In this document: positions 6,220 to 11,159 of the stretch, one piece after another
Layout of the letters: the number at the start of each line of letters is the position of its first letter
Numbering within the stretch: position 1 is the first letter of the stretch
DNA from: Pseudomonadota bacterium
GTDB lineage: Bacteria; Pseudomonadota; Alphaproteobacteria; Rhizobiales; Xanthobacteraceae
Reading direction: 5' to 3'
Length of the DNA stretch: 13,613 nucleotides
Assembly (NCBI GenBank): GCA_023390955.1
Contig: JAEWBW010000626.1
Span: 1 to 13,613 of the forward strand
Position numbers and translations under genes: made by a program
Notes under the pieces: model-generated
The model's input: the letters and a program-made list of their open reading frames with translations, nothing else
What the model was told of the DNA's origin: nothing
Database searches by the model: none

Positions 6220-6837
6220 TCATTTGGCCCGGATCAGCGCCAGCCAGATGCCGCCACCGATCATGAAGCCGCCGGAAATGCGCGACATCAGCCGGGTGCG
6301 GCGAGCCGAGAAGAACTTTCGGGCGCGGCCGGCCGCGATCGCGTAGAGCGCATCCGTCATCACTGCCGTGACCATGAAGGTGGCCCCGAGCAGCGCGACC
6401 TGCGGAAAATGATCGCGGTTCATGTCCATGAACTGCGGAATGAAAGCGCCGAAGAAGATCAGCACCTTCGGGTTCGACAGCAGCACCAGAAAGCCCTGCA
6501 GGAAGAAGCCGCCGCGCGGCGGCGCCGGCGGCTCGTCGACATTGACGCCCTCGACCGGCGCCCAGACCAGCTTGACGCCGAGCCAGATCAGATAGGCCGC
6601 GCCGGCAAAGCGCACCCAGTCGAACCAGTAGCCCATGGTCGACATCAGCGAGGTCAGGCCGACCGCGACGATGCCGATCACGATCGCGAGACCTGCCTGC
6701 GCACCCGCGACATTGGTCAGCGCCGCGCGCGTGCCGTGACGAAGGCCATTGGCGATGACAAGCGTGACGATCGGCCCGGGCAGCAGCGCAAGCGCGATGC
6801 AGGCGGCGACGAAGGCGAGATAGGCTTGCATGGACAT
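6220..6837 (-). CDS. LysE/RhtB family amino-acid exporter
   Basis: A 205-residue inner-membrane protein of the LysE/RhtB family, which exports amino acids such as lysine, threonine or homoserine lactone with the proton gradient. The substrate of this member cannot be assigned. About six hydrophobic segments are seen: 4-26, 40-64, 72-92, 111-137, 146-170 and 187-203. Family marks are ALLPGP (17-22) near the end of helix 1, the small-residue-rich NVAGAQAGL (42-50), and LLSNPKVLIFF (119-129). The Pro-rich loop EPPAPPRGG (92-100) is cytoplasmic or periplasmic filler. The start at 6837 (MSMQAYLAF) fits family length; ATGs at 6840 and 6831 are equally in frame, and no clear Shine-Dalgarno helps to choose. 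An open extension to 6939 is Pro-rich and not believable as protein. Lies between the LVIVD and DUF3592 genes. Confidence 0.93.
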   Translation of the reverse strand: MSMQAYLAFVAACIALALLPGPIVTLVIANGLRHGTRAALTNVAGAQAGLAIVIGIVAVGLTSLMSTMGYWFDWVRFAGAAYLIWLGVKLVWAPVEGVNVDEPPAPPRGGFFLQGFLVLLSNPKVLIFFGAFIPQFMDMNRDHFPQVALLGATFMVTAVMTDALYAIAAGRARKFFSARRTRLMSRISGGFMIGGGIWLALIRAK

Positions 6838-6952
6838 CATGGGAGGAGACTCAGCTGGGGGAGCTTTTGCGGCATTAATGCATGGCGGCGGCGGGAACGG
6901 AAGGTCCGGGTACGCAGATGCGACGAGCACAACCGTCATACCCGCAGCCCGT

Positions 6953-6969
6953 AAAACCCCGCGACGGGG
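6953..6969 (-). terminator. Intrinsic terminator after the LVIVD-repeat gene
   Basis: On the minus strand, CCCCG-TCG-CGGGG is followed at once by TTTT, beginning 17 bases past the TGA stop of the LVIVD gene. A GC-only stem with a 3-base loop and a short T-run fits rho-independent termination. It separates the LVIVD gene from the LysE-type gene, so the latter probably has its own promoter within 6838-6952, where I see no strong -35/-10 pair. Confidence 0.6.
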
Positions 6970-6985
6970 TGGCGGCCTCGCCGCA

Positions 6986-8434
6986 TCAGTTCTTCGGAAG
7001 CCCGGCGACGCTGCGCGCTGCGCCGGTCAGCTCGAGAATGTGCAGGCCGGTATTGGCGCGGTCGACGATGTAGATGTAACCGCGATCGTCGGTCTCGACA
7101 TTGTTGGTCTGGATCGCGACCTTGCAGCGCGCGCCGCCCTCGACGGGAATGCAGCGCTTGTCGGTGGCCTGCGTGATCGCCGGAATGAAGTGGCCGACCT
7201 CCTTGGGGTGATAGGGATCGCGCACGTCGAGCGCGCGGACGCCGGCATTGAAGAAGGCGATGAAGGCCATCTTGTTGTAGTAGACCGGCGCCATGCTCTC
7301 GTTGGAGGAATGCGCGCCGAAGCGACCGCCGCGCTGGCAGAACTGGCCACTCGCCTCCGGCACCGTGTAGCTCGAGATCATCATCGGCCGCGCCTCGGTG
7401 GTGACGTCGGCGAACCACACCATCTGCCGCGCCTCGCCGCATTCGTTCAGATTGGCCTCGTTGACGATCATGACGATGTCGCGGGTCTTGCCGTCCTTGT
7501 CCTCGGCAAACTCGGCGACGGGCATGTCGAGCATCGGGAACGTCGTGTGCGCGCCGTTGAAGGCGGCGAGCGGCAGGCGCGCGATCTCGGGATAGCGCAG
7601 ATTGTCCGGCGTTGGCTCCTTGGCGCCGCTCAGCAGCTTTTCGCGATCGACGATCTGCAGGATGCCGTTCTTGTTGGTGCCGTAACCGAAATAGACGCGG
7701 TTGCCGTGCGGCCCGGTCGAGATCGGCCCGTGCAACTCGGTCGGCACCGCGCCGGTCGAACCCGGCTCCTGACCCGGCAGACCGAAATCCCGGATCTTCT
7801 GCGGCTTCGCGGGATCGCTGAGGTCGTACACTTGCGTCATCCGCCGCGTGCGCCAATCGGGTGCGCCGGAGACGAGGTAGGCGATGCCGGTGTCGCATTC
7901 CCACCAATTCTTGTGCGTGTCCCTCAAGCCGGCGAGGCGCGTGATCAACACCGGATTGGCGGGATCGGCGACATTCCAGATCTCGTGCGCCTGGCTGCCG
8001 AAGGTGCGGAGCATGTAGACCGCATTGGGATCGCCTTTCGGCAATGATTTGCCGTCGCACACGCGCACCATCTGCGCGCCGCCGGAATCATATTTGCCCT
8101 CCTGCCCCGGCAGGTGTCGAAGATATTTCGGATGCGCGGGATCGGTGACGTCGACGATCGAGGTGCCGTTCGGCTCCTCCTGGCCCGTCAGCGGATTGAC
8201 CGGATTGAGCACCTCGTCGGTGCCGCCGTGATGACCGATATAGGCGATCCAGCGATCGCCCTGGTGGTGGATGGTCGGCTGATAGGCGCTACGCGCCTGC
8301 AGATCGTTGGTGCCGATCAGCTTCATGTTGGAAGCTTCGGGCGCAGCACCGATGACCTGCTGCTTCTGGGCGAAGGCGCTGGCGCTGCAGGCAAGAAGGA
8401 CGAGGCAGGCAGCGAGTGGAACGCAACGAACCAT
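6986..8434 (-). CDS. Exported LVIVD-repeat beta-propeller-like protein
   Basis: A 482-residue exported protein of unknown function. The N-terminus (MVRCVPLAACLVLLAC, then SASAFAQ) is a signal sequence. Cleavage after SAFA at about 22 is likely, but LLAC at 13-16 also resembles a lipobox, so a lipoprotein is possible. The body carries repeats of the LVIVD type (hydrophobic-V-D-x-x-DP-x-x-P) at about 92, 152, 202, 340, 401 and 454, for example IVDVTDPAHP, VYDLSDPAKP and ALDVRDPYHP. Such repeats form blades of a propeller. Several Cys occur (126, 180, 332, 366, 428, 437), suggesting disulfides in the periplasm. Conserved-looking His clusters are HHQGD, GHHGG and GAHTTFP. Start at ATG 8434, with GGGAG six bases before it. 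A weak promoter (TTGTCG, 16 bases, TAGCCT) is possible at 8473-8500. Ends in an intrinsic terminator. Confidence 0.85.
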   Translation of the reverse strand: MVRCVPLAACLVLLACSASAFAQKQQVIGAAPEASNMKLIGTNDLQARSAYQPTIHHQGDRWIAYIGHHGGTDEVLNPVNPLTGQEEPNGTSIVDVTDPAHPKYLRHLPGQEGKYDSGGAQMVRVCDGKSLPKGDPNAVYMLRTFGSQAHEIWNVADPANPVLITRLAGLRDTHKNWWECDTGIAYLVSGAPDWRTRRMTQVYDLSDPAKPQKIRDFGLPGQEPGSTGAVPTELHGPISTGPHGNRVYFGYGTNKNGILQIVDREKLLSGAKEPTPDNLRYPEIARLPLAAFNGAHTTFPMLDMPVAEFAEDKDGKTRDIVMIVNEANLNECGEARQMVWFADVTTEARPMMISSYTVPEASGQFCQRGGRFGAHSSNESMAPVYYNKMAFIAFFNAGVRALDVRDPYHPKEVGHFIPAITQATDKRCIPVEGGARCKVAIQTNNVETDDRGYIYIVDRANTGLHILELTGAARSVAGLPKN

Positions 8435-8518
8435 GGGTGCTCCCGGAACCAATCTGCGTTGGCTGAGGCAGAAGGCTAGCACAGCGCTTTCGTTCGACAA
8501 AAAGCGGAGTTTTCCTGG

Positions 8519-8592
8519 TCATTCCGGGGCGCACGCAGTGCGAACCCGGAATCTCGGGATTCCGGATAACCGCTGCGCGGTTTCCGGAATGA
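8519..8592. repeat. Palindromic intergenic repeat, family A, copy 2 (short form)
   Basis: Outer arms TCATTCCGG (8519-8527) and CCGGAATGA (8584-8592) are perfect complements; inner arms AACCCGGAATC and GATTCCGGATAA are partly complementary. The arms match the copy at 3676-3775, while the middle is shorter and different. It lies between the divergent LVIVD and ArsR genes and ends only ten bases before the ArsR -35 box. Confidence 0.8.
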
Positions 8593-8602
8593 CAGAGGAA
8601 GG

Positions 8603-8632
8603 TTGACATGCAACTATTTGGTTGCCTATTAT
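8603..8632 (+). promoter_or_regulatory. Strong sigma70-type promoter of the ArsR-SRPBCC operon
   Basis: -35 TTGACA (8603-8608) is a perfect match, the spacer is 18 bases, and -10 TATTAT (8627-8632) matches 5 of 6. The ATG of the ArsR gene starts seven bases after the -10, so transcription should begin at or within a base or two of the start codon. There is no room for a Shine-Dalgarno sequence, which points to a leaderless message. Confidence 0.75.
8610..8625 (+). promoter_or_regulatory. Palindromic operator inside the promoter spacer
   Basis: GCAACTATTTGGTTGC is an imperfect 16-base palindrome: five perfect outer pairs (GCAAC/GTTGC) plus an inner A/T pair. It fills the spacer between -35 and -10, the classic place for a repressor that blocks polymerase. 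The dimeric winged-helix ArsR protein encoded immediately downstream is the natural ligand, giving negative autoregulation. Binding is inferred. Confidence 0.6.
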
Positions 8633-8639
8633 CACCGCC

Positions 8640-8954
8640 ATGGATGAGGTCTTCAAAGCGCTCGCCGACGCGTCGCGACGCTCGCTGCTGGACAGGCTTC
8701 ACGCCAGGAACGGCCAGACCCTGAACGAGCTCTGCGAAGGCCTTGCGATGACGCGCCAGGCCGTGACGAAGCATCTCGTCATTCTTGAAGAGGCCAACCT
8801 GGTCACGACCATCAGGCATGGCCGCGAGAAGCTGCATTATCTCAATCCGGTGCCGATCCATCAGATCGGCGACCGCTGGATCAGGAAATTCGAGCGCGGC
8901 CGATTGGCGGCGCTTGGCGAGTTGAAACGCCAGTTGGAGAAGCGTGATGAGTAA
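8640..8954 (+). CDS. ArsR-family winged-helix transcriptional repressor
   Basis: A 104-residue DNA-binding protein. The winged helix-turn-helix is plain: DEVFKALADASRRSLLDRL (2-20) is the dimer and first helix, TLNELCEGLAMTRQAVTKHL (27-46) contains the recognition helix, and ANLVTTIRHGREKLHYLNP (52-70) is the wing. The metal-binding ELCVCDL box of classical ArsR/SmtB proteins is absent (here ELCEGL), so it probably does not sense arsenic or other metals. It belongs to the subgroup usually paired with SRPBCC genes. ATG 8640 is chosen over an in-frame TTG at 8622 because the TTG lies inside the promoter spacer and palindrome. The gene overlaps the next by eight bases (ATGAGTAA), suggesting coupled translation. 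It likely represses its own operon through the 8610-8625 palindrome. Confidence 0.93.
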   Translation: MDEVFKALADASRRSLLDRLHARNGQTLNELCEGLAMTRQAVTKHLVILEEANLVTTIRHGREKLHYLNPVPIHQIGDRWIRKFERGRLAALGELKRQLEKRDE

Positions 8955-9417
8955 GCCGCAATTCGTCTATGTCAGCTATATCGAGACCACGCCGGAGAAA
9001 CTGTGGCAGGCGCTGACGTCGAGCGAGTTCACCAGGCAATATTGGTTCGGCGCCGAGGTCCGCTCCGACTGGAAGGTCGGCTCCCCCTTCGCACTCACGC
9101 TCGACGGCGAGGTCACCGATACCGGCGAGATCCTGGAGGCCGATCCGCCGCGGCGCCTGTCCTACAGCTTCAAGCACCAGAAATACGAGGAACTGCGCGG
9201 CGAGCCGATCTCGCGCGTCGTCTTCACCATCGAACCCTTCGGCGCGCTCGTGCGTTTGACCGTGCTGCATGACGGCTTCGTCGAAGGCGGCAAATATCTC
9301 GGCGCCATCTCCAATGGCTGGCCTGCGATCCTGTCCGGGCTCAAGAGCCTGCTGGAAACCGGCAAGGTGCTCGCCATCCCGCGTACGGCGCTCAACAAGG
9401 GATTCGATGCAAAATGA
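8947..9417 (+). CDS. SRPBCC (AHSA1-type) domain protein 1
   Basis: A 156-residue protein with the START-like hydrophobic-cavity fold of the AHSA1/SRPBCC superfamily. Members bind small hydrophobic ligands; the function of those encoded with ArsR regulators is mostly unknown. The family pattern is seen: VYVSYIETTPEKLWQALTSSEF (7-28), the W-x-x-G turn (DWKVGSPF, 41-48), EADPPRRLSYSF (64-75), and the C-terminal helix GWPAILSGLKSLLETGK (124-140). ATG 8947 has GGAGA about seven bases upstream; a GTG at 8944 is in frame but less likely. It overlaps the ArsR stop and its own stop overlaps the next start (ATGA), so all three genes are one translationally coupled unit. Best guess is a ligand carrier or sensor partner for the ArsR system; not proven. 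Confidence 0.9.
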   Translation: MSKPQFVYVSYIETTPEKLWQALTSSEFTRQYWFGAEVRSDWKVGSPFALTLDGEVTDTGEILEADPPRRLSYSFKHQKYEELRGEPISRVVFTIEPFGALVRLTVLHDGFVEGGKYLGAISNGWPAILSGLKSLLETGKVLAIPRTALNKGFDAK

Positions 9418-9926
9418 ACCTCGATCAGTTCAAGCCGCTGACGGTCTACACCATCTACATCGCGTCCACGCCGGAGAAGGTGTGGGAGGCGCTGACCTCG
9501 GCCGAGTTCAGCAAGAAGTACTTTTCAGGCTTTGCGGTGGAGATGGAACCGAAGGTCGGCGGCAAATTCATCGTGCGCGCGTCTGACGGTTCGGAGCACA
9601 TCACAGGCGAAGTGTTCGAGCACGATCCGCCGAAGAAGCTGACCGTGACATGGAACGTCAACTGGCCCGACCTCATCGAAAAGCTCGGCACCACCGTCGT
9701 GACCTACGAGATCGAGCCGGCCGGCGAAGCCGTTCGCCTCACCATGAGCGAACGCCACGACCGCGACCTCAGCGAGGACATCCTGTCCGGCGGCCGCACC
9801 GGTTGGCCCGCGATCCTGTCCGGGCTGAAGAGCCTGCTGGAGACCGGCAAGGCGCCGCAGATCAAGATGTCACCTCCGGCGAAGATGCTGGAAGCGCTGA
9901 AGGCGATGGGGATCAAGATTCCCTAG
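9414..9926 (+). CDS. SRPBCC (AHSA1-type) domain protein 2
   Basis: A 170-residue paralogue of the preceding protein. It has the same layout: VYTIYIASTPEKVWEALTS (11-29), PKVGGKFIV (46-54), EHDPPKKLTVTW (69-80), and the helix GWPAILSGLKSLLETGK (130-146), which is identical to that of protein 1. The C-terminus adds SPPAKMLEALKAMGIKIP, absent from protein 1. The start ATG at 9414 overlaps the previous TGA as ATGA; a GGGA lies about 11 bases upstream, so translation probably depends on coupling. It is the last gene of the operon; the family B repeat that follows the stop at 9926 may serve as a bidirectional stop or message-end structure between this gene and the convergent DUF2189 gene. Confidence 0.9.
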   Translation: MNLDQFKPLTVYTIYIASTPEKVWEALTSAEFSKKYFSGFAVEMEPKVGGKFIVRASDGSEHITGEVFEHDPPKKLTVTWNVNWPDLIEKLGTTVVTYEIEPAGEAVRLTMSERHDRDLSEDILSGGRTGWPAILSGLKSLLETGKAPQIKMSPPAKMLEALKAMGIKIP

Positions 9927-9943
9927 GCCGCTCCAATCTCCGC

Positions 9944-10112
9944 CGTCGTCCTGGACAAGCGTAGCGAAGCGGAGCGCCGATCCAGGACCCATAGCCACCG
10001 AATTCGATTTGACGAAGATTGGACATGATCAGTTCGCGCCAAACTTCTCCCTGGGGTAATGGGTCCTGGCTTTCGCCAGGACGACGGCAAGATTGGCTTT
10101 CGCCGGGACGAC
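9944..10112. repeat. Palindromic intergenic repeat, family B, with a duplicated right end
   Basis: Outer arms CGTCGTCCTGG (9944-9954) and CCAGGACGACG (10076-10086) are perfect complements, as are inner arms CCAGGACCCAT (9982-9992) and ATGGGTCCTGG (10059-10069). The right end is repeated: GGCTTTCGCCAGGACGAC (10068-10085) recurs with one mismatch at 10095-10112. The arms are unrelated to family A but the four-arm plan is the same. The unpaired centre (about 9993-10058) holds nothing I recognise. It fills the gap between two convergent genes. Confidence 0.8.
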
Positions 10113-10119
10113 ACCGAGG

Positions 10120-10893
10120 TTATGGCACCGGCACCACAAGGCGCCGATAGAGATGCCACGTCGCATGCCCGAGCACGGGCAGCGTCACGATCAGGCCGAG
10201 AAAGTACGGCAGCGCCGACACGATCAGCAGTATCACGATGATGGCGGCCCAGCCGATCATCGGCAACGGGCTGAGGACCACCGCGCGCACGCTCGTCCCC
10301 ATCGCAGTGACGAAGTCGACGTCGCGGTCGAGCAGCAGCGGAAACGACACCACGGTCAGCGAAAACAGGATCAGCGACAACGCGGCGCCGACGGCGTTGC
10401 CGATGGCGAGGAACAGCAGGCCCTCATTGGTCGTGAGCACCACCGTCATGAACTCCTGCAGGCTCGAAAACGAGGCGTGCAGGCCGAGCAGCAGCGCGAT
10501 CAAGAGCCGGACCTGGTACATCCAGATCACGAACACGAACAGCGTGACGAACGCCATCCAGCCGATCTCGCTGCGCGAGCGGATTGCCGACCAGATCGCG
10601 GCAAAGGACACCGGCTCGCCGCGCTCGCGGCGACGGCTGACCTCGTAGAGCCCGATTGCGACGAACGGGCCGATCAGCGCAAAACCGGCGGCCAGCGGAT
10701 AGACCAGATAGATCATGCCGAAAGCAGTGAGGCAGAGCATCATGACGATGCCGCCGCCGGCATAGAGCGCACCGAAGACGAGGCCATAAAGCGGCAGCGC
10801 CTGGAAATCCCGCAGGCCTTCAACCAACGCCTCGGCAATGTCGGACGCCGCGACGGGCCGCACCACCGGATCGACTTTGCCCGAGATCGACAT
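10120..10893 (-). CDS. DUF2189 family integral membrane protein
   Basis: A 257-residue inner-membrane protein of unknown function, matching the DUF2189 family common in alphaproteobacteria. Hydrophobic segments are at about 36-58, 60-83, 111-134, 159-184, 209-231 and 233-245. Recognisable features are the N-terminal soluble stretch ending in DIAEALVEGLRDFQALP (18-34), the cytoplasmic-looking loop GLYEVSRRRERGEPVSF (81-97), the LLLDRDVDFVTAMGTS (186-201) segment, and the closing LGHATWHLYRRLV (241-253). ATG 10893 is preceded by GGAGGAAG four bases upstream, the clearest ribosome binding site in the window. It faces the SRPBCC operon convergently and is divergent from the histidine kinase gene. 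No partner genes suggest a role. Confidence 0.88.
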   Translation of the reverse strand: MSISGKVDPVVRPVAASDIAEALVEGLRDFQALPLYGLVFGALYAGGGIVMMLCLTAFGMIYLVYPLAAGFALIGPFVAIGLYEVSRRRERGEPVSFAAIWSAIRSRSEIGWMAFVTLFVFVIWMYQVRLLIALLLGLHASFSSLQEFMTVVLTTNEGLLFLAIGNAVGAALSLILFSLTVVSFPLLLDRDVDFVTAMGTSVRAVVLSPLPMIGWAAIIVILLIVSALPYFLGLIVTLPVLGHATWHLYRRLVVPVP

Positions 10894-11159
10894 CGACTTC
10901 CTCCGCCTATCGGCGCGATCTCCGTCGCGCTCACATCGAACACGATATTAGCGCCGCCGCGGACACCCGCAAGTTGACGCCCGATGACGGCAGCGGCGGC
11001 GCTGGGGTACCTCGCTACAGTGCGGTACGTCACGCTCTCGAAATCTTTGCTCTTCGATGTGGTTTTCGCGCCGATCGCTATAGACTGTGCGGACAATGGT
11101 GCCGCAAGATCGTACCGTCGAACAAGAACGCGCGATGAGTAACGCGGACCGCCCCACCG
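10894..11159. other. Divergent intergenic region (266 bases) between DUF2189 and histidine kinase genes
   Basis: Must hold both promoters. Candidates are weak: for DUF2189, TTGCGG and TAATAT about 16 bases apart on the minus strand near 10946-10970; for the kinase, a -10-like TATAGA at 11079-11084 with no good -35. A short open frame from ATG 11135 overlaps the kinase start in another frame and lacks a ribosome binding site; I do not call it. Confidence 0.4.

Noticed and set aside
6838..6939. N-terminal extension of the LysE-type protein to 6939
   Set aside because: Adds a Pro-rich stretch (LPFPPPPC) not seen in the family, and would put the first membrane helix far from the N-terminus.
6830..8047. 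405-codon open frame on the plus strand opposite the LVIVD gene
   Set aside because: Asp/Val/Gly-rich shadow typical of antisense reading in high-GC DNA; the minus-strand gene has a signal peptide, repeats and a terminator.
8435..8500. Upstream start for the LVIVD protein
   Set aside because: Adds 22 residues before an obvious signal peptide; ATG 8434 has GGGAG at proper spacing.
8622..8639. TTG start for the ArsR gene
   Set aside because: It lies inside the promoter spacer and operator, upstream of the expected transcription start; the first homologous residue follows the ATG at 8640.
3676..10112. CRISPR array or insertion sequence behind the repeats
   Set aside because: Repeats are single palindromic units far apart, without spacers, transposase genes or target-site duplications that I can see.
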